Assembly: GCF_030159595.1 (NCBI RefSeq)
Contig: NZ_BSKJ01000011.1
Location: 143,996-207,995, forward strand
Origin: Pseudomonas putida
Lineage (GTDB): Bacteria; Pseudomonadota; Gammaproteobacteria; Pseudomonadales; Pseudomonadaceae
Reading direction: 5' to 3'
DNA: 64,000 nucleotides
Made by a program: the position numbers and the translations under genes. The notes below the pieces were generated by a model. That model did not search any database and was not told the DNA's origin. It was given only the letters and a program-made list of their open reading frames with translations. Every line of letters starts with the position of its first letter. The stretch's first letter is position 1. Below, in pieces: positions 1 through 8,108 of the stretch.

Positions 1-286
1 AATCAAGCTGAAGGCGACGCAGAGCCAGGCAACTGGTTTGCAGCAGGTGGGCGACTCGCAGGCAGGCATCCTGCAGCGTGCACAGGTCGTACTCGCTTTG
101 TTGCCTGGCGCTGGGTTCCAGATCGGGATTGCCCATCACCCTGTGCATCAGATGGTAAAGCTTGGCATCGGCCGATTCGCGTAGAAGGCTGTAGCGGGCG
201 AAGTCGAGAGCGGCGCCCCGGTCAACCTGGTTAATCGTGGGTTGCAGGTCCAGGGAGCTCAACAGCTCCCACATCTCACCACTCAT
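1..286 (-). CDS. Hypothetical protein, N-terminal part only
   Basis: An open frame runs from an ATG at 284-286 (preceded by a GGGAG-like ribosome site) off the left edge of the window, about 95 codons, beginning MSGEMWELLSSLDLQPTI. It reads as a soluble, mostly helical protein with several Cys and His residues and no signal peptide or membrane segment. It follows sixA on the same strand after a 118-base gap that holds a hairpin. I do not recognise the family and the C-terminus is missing. Codon use fits the neighbouring genes, which is the main reason for calling it real. Confidence 0.5.
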   Translation of the reverse strand, partial: MSGEMWELLSSLDLQPTINQVDRGAALDFARYSLLRESADAKLYHLMHRVMGNPDLEPSARQQSEYDLCTLQDACLRVAHLLQTSCLALRRLQLD

Positions 287-344
287 CCACTGCTCCCTGC
301 CTGATTGCTTTTGGGCAACGCTAGCAAGACGCCGTCAAACGCGA

Positions 345-366
345 CAACTGGCAAAAATGCCAGTTG
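345..366. other. Perfect 9-bp hairpin between sixA and the partial gene
   Basis: CAACTGGCA and TGCCAGTTG face each other across an AAAA loop. No U-run follows on either strand, so this may be a weak terminator, an mRNA-processing stem or a remnant repeat. Confidence 0.4.
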
Positions 367-404
367 CCTTCCAGATTACCAGGGGTGCTTTGCGCCCCAG
401 GGTA

Positions 405-863
405 TCAAGCCGGTGAATTGATTGCCCGAAGCGTCATCAGCCCAGCCAGCGGCCAATCCCCTTCCAGCTCCGCCAGGCTGGCGGTGCTCATGGCTGCGGG
501 ATGCTGCTGATGGCCATGCTCCAGCGCCCCGACCAAGGTCCCCACCAGCGGCTGGTGGCTGACCAGCAGCACATGCTCCAGGCCCAGGCGTTCGATTTCG
601 CCGATCACCTTCTGCACGTCACTTTCAGGCGTCAGCCAGGGCACGGTGCGCACGGGCTCGGCGAAGCCCAAGGTGTCATGCACCAGCGCCGCCGTTTGCT
701 GGGCACGCACATAGGGACTGGCGATAATCGCCTGCAACGGCTGACCCAACAGGCGAGCAGCGCTGTGCAGCACCTGCTCACGACCATGAGCAGTCAAACG
801 GCGCTCGGCATCCGTGTTGGCCCGTGGCTCCGCTTCACCGTGGCGCAGTACCCACAGCTTCAC
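405..863 (-). CDS. sixA: Phosphohistidine phosphatase SixA
   Basis: This 152-residue protein is of the histidine phosphatase (RHG) superfamily, the usual size for SixA. The catalytic LRHGEA motif lies at about residues 6-11, with the nucleophilic His at 8, and a second conserved His sits in LLVSHQPLVG near residue 102. SixA enzymes remove phosphate from phosphohistidine, as described for HPt domains and the nitrogen PTS carrier. The start codon overlaps the stop of the DUF4389 gene by four bases (ATGA), so translation is probably coupled, and the three genes gpsA, DUF4389 and sixA look like one operon. The family call is secure; the partner phosphoprotein in this organism is unknown. Confidence 0.9.
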   Translation of the reverse strand: MKLWVLRHGEAEPRANTDAERRLTAHGREQVLHSAARLLGQPLQAIIASPYVRAQQTAALVHDTLGFAEPVRTVPWLTPESDVQKVIGEIERLGLEHVLLVSHQPLVGTLVGALEHGHQQHPAAMSTASLAELEGDWPLAGLMTLRAINSPA

Positions 864-1207
864 AGCTTGGGCTCCTCGTCACGCACCGGGTGCGGGGCCG
901 GCGCCACGGCGTGCGCCGCTTCGCCTTCCGGCGCTCGCGGCGCAGGCCAGTCAGAGAACGGCCATGGCTTCTGGTCGCTGTGGAAACTGCCGAAACGGCC
1001 AATCTGCGCCAGGAACTGGCTCAGGCTGTCACCGAAGTTCATCAGGCTGGCGCTGGGTGCGCCGTACACCAGACGGTAGATCAGCTGTACCAGCACCAGG
1101 CCACCCAGCAGCAATTCGGCCAGTTGCCAGACCACCAGGAACACCAGCATCCACAGTACCCGCAGGATGATCGACTCACGCTGGGCGCGTTCGGGCGTAT
1201 CGTTCAT
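860..1207 (-). CDS. DUF4389 small membrane protein
   Basis: A 115-residue protein with one or two hydrophobic stretches at about residues 14-46 (WMLVFLVVWQLAELLLGG and following), then a soluble Pro/Ala-rich tail ending in DEEPKL. The ILRVLWMLVF...LLGGLVLVQLIYRL core matches the DUF4389 family, whose function is unknown. The ATG at 1207 has an AAGGAG site upstream. It lies 36 bases after gpsA and overlaps sixA by four bases, the arrangement common in pseudomonads. A role linked to SixA signalling is possible but is only a guess from operon position. Confidence 0.8.
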   Translation of the reverse strand: MNDTPERAQRESIILRVLWMLVFLVVWQLAELLLGGLVLVQLIYRLVYGAPSASLMNFGDSLSQFLAQIGRFGSFHSDQKPWPFSDWPAPRAPEGEAAHAVAPAPHPVRDEEPKL

Positions 1208-1243
1208 GTGTTGCTCCTTGCTCGTGTCAGAGCCGCCAAGGAC

Positions 1244-2269
1244 TCAGTTGAAACCGCTGATGGAAATGAAATCGACATCGGTCTTGGGCTCGGCGCGCAT
1301 CAGGTGCTCGATCACCTGGTTCAACGTGCGGCCTTCGAACAGGATGGCATGCAGGCCCGCCACCAGCGGCATGTATACCTGCACTTCCTGGGCTTTGGCC
1401 TTGAGCACCTTGATGGTATTGACGCCTTCGGCCACCTCGCCCAGGCGGTTGACCGCCTCCTCCAGGCTCTGGCCCTGGCCCAGCGCGTAGCCAACCTGAT
1501 AGTTGCGGCTCTTGGGCGAGGAGCAAGTGACGATCAGGTCACCGACGCCGGCCAGGCCGAGGAAGGTCATGGGGTTAGCCCCCTGACTGACGGCGAAGCG
1601 GGTCATTTCGGCCAAGGCGCGGGTAATCAGCATGCTCTTGGTGTTCTCGCCCATGCCCAGCGCAACGGCCATGCCGGCGATGATGGCGTAGACGTTTTTC
1701 AACGCGCCACCCAGCTCGACACCGAAGCGGTCTGCGCTGGCATAGACGCGGAACGTGCGCCCATGCAGCACAGCCTGCACCTGCTTGCAGAGTGTTTCGT
1801 CCTCGCTGGCGACCACCGTCGCGGTCAGCGCATGCTCGGCGATCTCGCGGGCAAGGTTAGGGCCCGATAGCACGCCGATGCGGGCTTCGGGGGCGATCTC
1901 TTCAAGGATCTGGCTCATCAGCTTGAAGCTTTGCGCTTCGATGCCCTTGGTCAGGCTGACCAGGCCCTTGCCGCGCAGCAACCCGGCATGCGGCGCCAGC
2001 ACGCTGCGCAAGGCGCTCGACGGCAGGGCAACGAAAATCAGCTCGCTGGCCTGCAGGGTCGCCAGCAGGTCACTGACCGGCTCGACACCATCGTGCAGGT
2101 GGATGCCCTTGAGGTAGCGCGGATTCTCACGATTGACGCGCATGGCCTCGGCTTGCGCCGGGTCGCGCATCCATTGACGCACCGGCACACCGTTTTCCGC
2201 CAGCAGGTTCGCCACGGCGGTGCCGAAGCTGCCGCCTCCCAGAACTGCAACAGGTTGCTGTTCAGTCAT
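1244..2269 (-). CDS. gpsA: Glycerol-3-phosphate dehydrogenase [NAD(P)+]
   Basis: GpsA reduces dihydroxyacetone phosphate to sn-glycerol-3-phosphate for phospholipid synthesis in the cytoplasm. The Rossmann dinucleotide site VLGGGSFGTAVANLLAENG sits at the extreme N-terminus, VLSGPNLAREIA and the catalytic GGALKNVYAI segment (Lys) follow in the middle, and the C-terminal helical domain carries GLAGVGDLIVTC. I chose ATG at 2269 (341 residues, MTEQQPVAVLGG) because the upstream alternative is a TTG and would add seven residues with no homology logic. It is the first gene of the gpsA-DUF4389-sixA unit and is divergent from the receptor gene at 2409. Confidence 0.95.
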   Translation of the reverse strand: MTEQQPVAVLGGGSFGTAVANLLAENGVPVRQWMRDPAQAEAMRVNRENPRYLKGIHLHDGVEPVSDLLATLQASELIFVALPSSALRSVLAPHAGLLRGKGLVSLTKGIEAQSFKLMSQILEEIAPEARIGVLSGPNLAREIAEHALTATVVASEDETLCKQVQAVLHGRTFRVYASADRFGVELGGALKNVYAIIAGMAVALGMGENTKSMLITRALAEMTRFAVSQGANPMTFLGLAGVGDLIVTCSSPKSRNYQVGYALGQGQSLEEAVNRLGEVAEGVNTIKVLKAKAQEVQVYMPLVAGLHAILFEGRTLNQVIEHLMRAEPKTDVDFISISGFN

Positions 2270-2408
2270 ATCCAATCCGTTAAAGCCCAAAATTAAGTGG
2301 CGACCCTGCCATTATACGGCTCGCCTGCTACAGAACCAGTCTCTGTACCCGCGAAAGGGCCCGGGCCGCTCATGCAGATCACTGGCAAATGCGCCACGGT
2401 CAGTTACC

Positions 2409-4556
2409 ATGCCTGTTTCAATCCTGATACAAGGCCGCACCGTGTTCCCTGGCACGCCCCCGTACCCGCGCCTGCTCATACTGACCGCTCTGCTCGGTGG
2501 CCCGGCCGTGGCCGATGACCTGTTCATCGACAGCACCGACCTGCCACAGGTGCTGACTGCCACGCGCTTGAAACAGTCGCCGGCAGCAGTCCCAGGCAGT
2601 ATGACCGTGCTCGACAGCGAACTGATCCGTGCCAGCGGTGCCCGCGACATCCCCGAGTTGCTGCGCCTGGTGCCGGGCATGATGATTGGCTACGGTGCCG
2701 GTAACCAGCCCACGGCCAACTACCACGGCAGCAACGTCAACGACGCACGGCGCATGCAGGTTCTGATCGATGGCCGCTCGGTGTACCGCGCGGGCCTGGC
2801 CACAGTGGACTGGAGCGACATCCCTCTGGCCATGGAGGATATCGAGCGCATCGAGGTCTTTCGCGGCCCGAACACCGTCAGCTACGGCGCCAACGCGCTG
2901 ATGGCGGTGGTCAACATCCTTACCCGCAACCCTGCCGACAGCCATGGCACGCGGCTGAAGGTGACCCGCGGCCAGGATGGCATCAATGACTTCTATGCCA
3001 GCCACGGCTTTGGCTGGGACGGCGGCGACATGCGCCTGTCGCTGTCCGGCCAGCAGGACGATGGTTTCGACGAAAACCAGTTTGGCCAGAACTACCGCGA
3101 CAGCCGCCGGCTGACCCGCTTCAACCTCAGCGCCAGCCACAACCTGGCAGTGGACCAGACCCTGGAGTGGCAACTGGCGGCGAAGGAAGGCAGTAACCAG
3201 CGGCCCTATACCTATCAGCCAGTATTCGCCCGGTACGAAGCAGGCGACAACGCAGACGTCAATGCCAAAGACTATGCCGGTTCATTGCGCTGGACCAAGG
3301 ATTTCAGCGCCGAGCACAGCCTCTATATCCAAGGCTCGGCGCAGCACTTTGACCGCCAGCAGGTATGGCGCGCCTGTGATGCATTGCAGTCGTTCAGCCC
3401 CGAATTGACGCAACTTTGGCAAATGAACCCTGACTTCGCCGAAAAAGTGGCACGCGGCATTGCCACTGGCGTCCCCCTTTCCACCAACGACCCCGCCCTG
3501 AAAGGGCTTCTGCAAAAAGTGCAGCAGCAATGGGAGCGCGGTGGCATGCAGCAGGTCTGCGGCGACGTCGACCAGAGCACCCGCGAAACCCGCTACGACC
3601 TGGAAATCCAGGACACCCTGAGCCTGACCGACAGCCTGCGCCTGCTCAGCGGCATGAACTACCGCTATGATCGGGCCGACTCGCAGACCTACTTCAACGG
3701 CAGCCTCGACGACCAGACCTGGCGCCTGTTCGGCCAGCTGGAATGGCGCGCCGACGAGCACTGGATCCTGCAGGGCGGGACCATGTTCGAAGACTCCCGC
3801 CTGTCGGGCAGCTCGCTGACCCCGCGCGTGGCGGTCAACTACCTGATTACCCCGCGCCATGGCCTGCGCGCCGTGTACTCCGAGGCCGTGCGCTCGCCCG
3901 ACATGTTCGAGAACAACGTCAACTGGAGCTACACGGTCAAGAACCTCTCCCCCAATGCATTTGGCCTGCAGAACGGCGAGTATTTCGTCAAGACGCGTGG
4001 CCCTGGCAACCTCGAACAGGAACGCATGCGCTCCCGCGAGCTGGGCTACAACGGCTTCTTCAGCGACATCGACCTGAGCATGGATGTGAAGCTGTTCTAC
4101 GACGAGATCACGGGAATGATCAGCGAGCCCTTGAAGAACAACCAGTACATCGCCAGCAACGCCAACAAGGCCCGTTTCAGTGGCAGCGAGGCGCAACTGG
4201 ACTGGCGCCCCACCCTGCGCGATCGCCTGCGCCTGACCTACGCCTACGTCGATGCCTGGGCCAGCAACCCCGACGACCGCCGCCTCAGCGCCCACAACAG
4301 CGGCTCGGCCGGCTGGATGCGCGAATGGGGTGCTGGCTGGTCGAGCGCGCTGTTCTACTACGGCGACGATGCACTCAACCAGTACCGTTACGAGCGCCTG
4401 GACCTGCGCCTGGCCAAGCGTTTTCGGGTGCATGGCAGCAACCTGGAGCTGGCAGCGCTGTGGCAGCAGCGCCTGGACGATGAGCCCACCACGGCAATCC
4501 AGAACCGCTACGACAGCCGCCACCGGCTGAGCGTCAGCGCGGAGCTGGATTTCTGA
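2409..4556 (+). CDS. TonB-dependent outer-membrane receptor of a sensing operon
   Basis: About 715 residues from ATG 2409, or 704 from the in-frame GTG at 2442. A signal peptide ends near GGPAVADD. A plug domain follows (VLTATRLKQSPAAVPGSMTV, then DIPELLRLVPGMM and VLIDGRSVYR) and then a beta-barrel closing on a terminal Phe (SVSAELDF), as expected for an outer-membrane porin-like receptor. There is no N-terminal STN signalling domain, so it should not act through an anti-sigma factor. Its stop overlaps the start of the next gene (TGATG), and that gene overlaps the sensor kinase, so all three are co-translated. The ligand is not evident: no Fur box stands out upstream, and the plug resembles colicin I receptor or vitamin-type receptors only in general terms. 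Confidence 0.85.
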   Translation: MPVSILIQGRTVFPGTPPYPRLLILTALLGGPAVADDLFIDSTDLPQVLTATRLKQSPAAVPGSMTVLDSELIRASGARDIPELLRLVPGMMIGYGAGNQPTANYHGSNVNDARRMQVLIDGRSVYRAGLATVDWSDIPLAMEDIERIEVFRGPNTVSYGANALMAVVNILTRNPADSHGTRLKVTRGQDGINDFYASHGFGWDGGDMRLSLSGQQDDGFDENQFGQNYRDSRRLTRFNLSASHNLAVDQTLEWQLAAKEGSNQRPYTYQPVFARYEAGDNADVNAKDYAGSLRWTKDFSAEHSLYIQGSAQHFDRQQVWRACDALQSFSPELTQLWQMNPDFAEKVARGIATGVPLSTNDPALKGLLQKVQQQWERGGMQQVCGDVDQSTRETRYDLEIQDTLSLTDSLRLLSGMNYRYDRADSQTYFNGSLDDQTWRLFGQLEWRADEHWILQGGTMFEDSRLSGSSLTPRVAVNYLITPRHGLRAVYSEAVRSPDMFENNVNWSYTVKNLSPNAFGLQNGEYFVKTRGPGNLEQERMRSRELGYNGFFSDIDLSMDVKLFYDEITGMISEPLKNNQYIASNANKARFSGSEAQLDWRPTLRDRLRLTYAYVDAWASNPDDRRLSAHNSGSAGWMREWGAGWSSALFYYGDDALNQYRYERLDLRLAKRFRVHGSNLELAALWQQRLDDEPTTAIQNRYDSRHRLSVSAELDF

Positions 4557-5446
4557 TGGCCGTGTTGCTGCGCCTGTTGCTGCTGTGCCTGTGGCCGCTA
4601 GGGCCCTTGTCGGCCAGTGAAATCCTGCTGGTGGGTGCCGAGGACCAGCCCGGCATTCGCAGTTTTGTCGCGGCGCTGGAAAGCCGTCGACCGCATGACC
4701 ATGTCCATTTTCTGACCACTGCCGAGCTTCCGCGCCCGAGCAAACTCAAAGCTGACCAACGCCTGATTCTGCTCGACAACGCCGCGCTGGAGTGGCGCCT
4801 GGGCGAAAACGCCGGCCCGCCGGCCCTGGCCATGCGGATCAGCCGGGTACAGGCTGAACAACGCCTGGGAAAGTCGCGCCCCGCGTTCCTCACCTTGTTG
4901 TGGAGCGATGCGCCGCTGGGCCGGCAATTGCGCCTGACGCGCTACCTGTTGCCGCAAGCCCAGCGTATCGGCGTGCTTTACGGTGAACACAGCAGTTTCT
5001 TGCTCGACGAGCTGCGCCATGCCGCCCGACCACTGGGCCTGGAGGTCATTGCCCAGGACTGGTCCGACCCACGAGACAGCCGGCCGCTGCAGCACCTGCT
5101 GGGCAACAGCGACGTGCTGCTGGGCCTGGACGACCCCAACCTGTTCAACTCCAAGACTGCGAAGAACCTGCTGCTGAGCAGCTATGGCCGGCAGATGGCA
5201 CTGATCGGCCCGAACGCCGGTTTTGTGCGCGCCGGCGCACTGGCCAGCACCTACAGCGATCAGGACGACTGGCTGGCGGAGCTCGACCAACTGCTCGACC
5301 AGCCGCCAACGCGCTGGCCACGCAGCCTGTACCCAGCGCGCTACAGCGTCAGTGGCAACCAGCAGGTGGCCCGCGCCCTGGGCCTTGAACCGATCGACCC
5401 GAACGCCGCTGCCAAGGCCCTGGCCGCAGGAGAACCCACCCCATGA
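4556..5446 (+). CDS. Periplasmic ABC-type substrate-binding-like protein
   Basis: This 296-residue protein has a short signal peptide (LLRLLLLCLWPLGPLSA) and a two-lobed periplasmic binding fold of the ABC_sub_bind type. The landmarks are LRLTRYLLPQAQRIGVLYGEHS, LGLEVIAQDW, the SDVLLGLDDPNLFNSKTAKNLLLSSY segment, and a final GALASTYSDQDDWLAELDQLL. Such proteins bind small ligands, but no ABC permease or ATPase gene lies nearby. It is sandwiched with overlapping codons between an outer-membrane receptor and a hybrid histidine kinase, so it more likely presents a ligand to the kinase than feeds a transporter. The function is inferred from context, and the family match is by pattern only. Confidence 0.75.
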   Translation: MAVLLRLLLLCLWPLGPLSASEILLVGAEDQPGIRSFVAALESRRPHDHVHFLTTAELPRPSKLKADQRLILLDNAALEWRLGENAGPPALAMRISRVQAEQRLGKSRPAFLTLLWSDAPLGRQLRLTRYLLPQAQRIGVLYGEHSSFLLDELRHAARPLGLEVIAQDWSDPRDSRPLQHLLGNSDVLLGLDDPNLFNSKTAKNLLLSSYGRQMALIGPNAGFVRAGALASTYSDQDDWLAELDQLLDQPPTRWPRSLYPARYSVSGNQQVARALGLEPIDPNAAAKALAAGEPTP

Positions 5447-7374
5447 GCAAGCGCCTGAGCTGGGACATCCACACCCGCACCCAGATCATCAGCCTTGGCC
5501 CTGCCCTGCTGCTGACCTTGCTGTTGATCAGCTTCTTTACCTTCGTGCGCATCCAGGACCTGCGTCAGGAGCTCAACCACACCGGGCAACTGATCGCCAA
5601 TCAGTTGGCCCCGGCGTCAGAGTACGGGGTGATTTCGGGCAACAACGAAGTCCTCGAAGGGCTGATGCGTGCCACCCTCAGCATCCCGCATGTGCGCTTC
5701 CTGGAAGTACAGGACAGCCGCAACCATATTCTGGTGTACGTCGAGCAGTCCGACGAAAGTGCCAACCGCGCGCAACAGGTTGAAGTGTTCCAGGCCCCCA
5801 TCCGCCTGCAACAAATCCGCCTGGACAACGACTTCCTGCAACAGGGCAAAGCCGCCACCCCCGCTATCGGTGACGACTACCTGGGTCGGGTCATCGTCGG
5901 CATGTCGGATGACGCCTTCAGCCAGCGCCAACAGGAAATCGTGATCAAGGCCGGCATCCTGGCGCTGTTCGCGCTGCTGTTTACCTTTTTGCTGGCGCGC
6001 CGCCTGGCCCTGAGCCTGGCCAAGCCCATCAGCGACATGGGCCATGCGGTAAAGGCCATTCAGCAAGGCGAGTACAACACCCCCTTGCCCGTGGTCGATG
6101 ACAGCGAACTGGGCCACCTGGCGCGACACATCAACAACCTGGCCAGCGCCCTGGAACAGGCCAGCGATGAACAGAAGCAGGCCATTGCCGAGCTGATCCA
6201 GGCCCGTGAGGAAGCCGAGCAGGCCAACCGCGCCAAATCGGACTTCCTGGCGATGATGAGCCACGAACTGCGCACGCCGATGAATGGCGTGCTGGGCATG
6301 CTGCAGTTGCTGGAGACCACATCGCTGAGCAACGAACAGGCCGACTACACGGCGGTCGCCAGCGAGTCCACCGGGCATTTGCTCAAGGTTATCAACGACA
6401 TCCTCGATTTTTCGCGCATCGAACGCGCCGCGCTGCAACTGGAACACATCGACTTCAATCTGGGTGAGCTGATCACCAGCAGTGTCCAGTCGTTCCAGCA
6501 CAGCGCACAGCAGCGCGGCCTGGGCCTGCACTTGCAACTGCCTGCTGGCATCAAGCAGTTGCAAGTGAACGGCGACCCCACACGCATCCGCCAGATCCTG
6601 CTGAACCTGGTGGGCAACGCCCTGAAGTTCACCGAACGCGGCCAGGTGCAGGTCGAGGCACGCTGGCAGGTGCTTGACAGGAAACTGATCTGGCTGACCT
6701 GCAGCGTGCGCGACACCGGCATCGGCATCGACAATGCCCGCCTGGAAATGATGTTCGTCGCTTTCCAGCAGGCCGACAGCTCGATTTCACGCCGGTATGG
6801 TGGCACCGGGTTGGGGCTGTCGATCGCCCGCACCCTGGCCGAGCGCATGGGCGGCAAGCTGCGTGGTGAAAGCCGTGAAGGCCTGGGCTCGACCTTTACC
6901 CTGGAGATGCCACTGGCCCTCGCCAGCCCTGCCCCCGTCCCGCTGGCGCCGCCAACAGCTGCGCCAACGCCGCTAACCGACAATGATCAGGTACTGCTGG
7001 TAGAGGACAATCCGGTCAACCAGAGCGTCATCGAGGCCATGTTACGCAGCCTGGGGTTGCCAGTATGCACGGCCGAGGATGGCCTCGAGGCGGTCGATCT
7101 GGTCGGCCGGCAGCGCTTTGCCGCTGTGCTGATGGATTGCCGCCTGCCGCACCTGGACGGCTATGAAGCGACCCGGCGCATCCGGCAGTTGCCCAATGGC
7201 GCCGGGCTACCGATCATCGCCTTGACCGCCAACGCTTTGCAGGGCGATCGCGAACGTTGCATGGCCGCCGGCATGGACGACTACCTGAGCAAACCCTTGC
7301 GCCGTACCGAACTGCAGCGGGTGCTGCAACGCTGGTTACCCGGCCGGACAACCGCGACTGGCGATAAATGCTAA
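5443..7374 (+). CDS. Hybrid sensor histidine kinase/response regulator
   Basis: This 643-residue protein has an N-terminal membrane segment (about 14-34), a periplasmic region of roughly 120 residues, a second membrane segment (about 165-185) and a HAMP linker. A coiled coil (QASDEQKQAIAELIQAREEAEQA) leads to the H-box SHELRTPMNG (His near 274), then the ATPase with N-box NLVGNALKFTE, DTGIGI and GGTGLGLSIA. A C-terminal receiver follows with LLVEDNPVNQ, phospho-acceptor Asp in VLMDCRLP (about 566) and the conserved Lys in YLSKPL. There is no HPt domain and no DNA-binding domain, so a phosphotransfer partner must lie elsewhere. The start overlaps the binding-protein gene by four bases. The periplasmic portion is the likely contact for that protein. 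Confidence 0.92.
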   Translation: MSKRLSWDIHTRTQIISLGPALLLTLLLISFFTFVRIQDLRQELNHTGQLIANQLAPASEYGVISGNNEVLEGLMRATLSIPHVRFLEVQDSRNHILVYVEQSDESANRAQQVEVFQAPIRLQQIRLDNDFLQQGKAATPAIGDDYLGRVIVGMSDDAFSQRQQEIVIKAGILALFALLFTFLLARRLALSLAKPISDMGHAVKAIQQGEYNTPLPVVDDSELGHLARHINNLASALEQASDEQKQAIAELIQAREEAEQANRAKSDFLAMMSHELRTPMNGVLGMLQLLETTSLSNEQADYTAVASESTGHLLKVINDILDFSRIERAALQLEHIDFNLGELITSSVQSFQHSAQQRGLGLHLQLPAGIKQLQVNGDPTRIRQILLNLVGNALKFTERGQVQVEARWQVLDRKLIWLTCSVRDTGIGIDNARLEMMFVAFQQADSSISRRYGGTGLGLSIARTLAERMGGKLRGESREGLGSTFTLEMPLALASPAPVPLAPPTAAPTPLTDNDQVLLVEDNPVNQSVIEAMLRSLGLPVCTAEDGLEAVDLVGRQRFAAVLMDCRLPHLDGYEATRRIRQLPNGAGLPIIALTANALQGDRERCMAAGMDDYLSKPLRRTELQRVLQRWLPGRTTATGDKC

Positions 7375-7581
7375 AGTGCGGCAGTCTTAAACACTGGACA
7401 GGACCTTCATCGGACCTGAAAATAGACGTTTCAGTGCACACCTGTACTTCTTTCACCAGATGCACTGTGACTTTCACCACAACGCAATAGTCTACCTGTA
7501 GGCTGCCGCCCCGAAGCTGTTGCTTTTCGGGCCGGCCGGGAAGATTCATCCCCTGCCACAGGGGGTTATTGAGGAGCTCGC
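7375..7581 (+). promoter_or_regulatory. fabA upstream region with direct repeats
   Basis: This 207-base gap between the kinase and fabA contains two copies of TTTCACCA at 7451-7458 and 7472-7479, exactly 21 bases apart (two helical turns), and an imperfect stem around 7511-7531. The ribosome site GAGGAG precedes fabA. I see no clear sigma-70 hexamers and no obvious transcription terminator after the kinase gene. Control of fabAB by an unsaturated-fatty-acid regulator is known in pseudomonads, but whether these repeats are its site is unproven. Confidence 0.35.
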
Positions 7582-8097
7582 ATGACCAAACAACACGCCT
7601 TTACTCGGGAAGACCTGCTGCGCTGCAGTCGCGGTGAGCTGTTCGGCCCAGGTAATGCGCAACTGCCCGCGCCGAACATGCTGATGGTCGATCGCATCAC
7701 CCATATCAGCGAAGAAGGCGGCAAGTACGGCAAAGGTGAATTGGTCGCCGAGCTGGATATCACCCCGGACCTGTGGTTCTTTGCCTGCCACTTCGAAGGC
7801 GACCCGGTCATGCCAGGCTGCCTGGGCCTCGATGCCATGTGGCAGCTGGTAGGCTTCTTCCTCGGCTGGCAGGGCCTGCCGGGCCGCGGTCGCGCCCTGG
7901 GTTCGGGTGAAGTGAAATTCTTTGGCCAGGTATTGCCTACTGCCAAGAAAGTCACCTACAACATTCACATCAAGCGCGTCCTGAAGGGCAAGCTGAACAT
8001 GGCCATCGCCGATGGCTCGGTCAGCGTCGACGGCCGCGAGATCTACACTGCCGAAGGCCTGCGGGTCGGCGTGTTCACCTCCACTGACAATTTCTAA
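7582..8097 (+). CDS. fabA: 3-hydroxydecanoyl-ACP dehydratase/isomerase
   Basis: FabA dehydrates 3-hydroxyacyl-ACP and isomerises the trans-2-decenoyl intermediate to cis-3, the branch point of anaerobic unsaturated fatty acid synthesis. The 171-residue length matches the family exactly. The hotdog active-site His lies in WFFACHFEGDPVMPGCLGLDAMWQ (around residue 70), and the partner Asp in LGLDAMWQL. The start follows a strong GAGGAG. The fabB gene begins 11 bases after its stop, giving the classical fabAB operon. Confidence 0.97.
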   Translation: MTKQHAFTREDLLRCSRGELFGPGNAQLPAPNMLMVDRITHISEEGGKYGKGELVAELDITPDLWFFACHFEGDPVMPGCLGLDAMWQLVGFFLGWQGLPGRGRALGSGEVKFFGQVLPTAKKVTYNIHIKRVLKGKLNMAIADGSVSVDGREIYTAEGLRVGVFTSTDNF

Positions 8098-8108
8098 GGG
8101 TTATTCGC

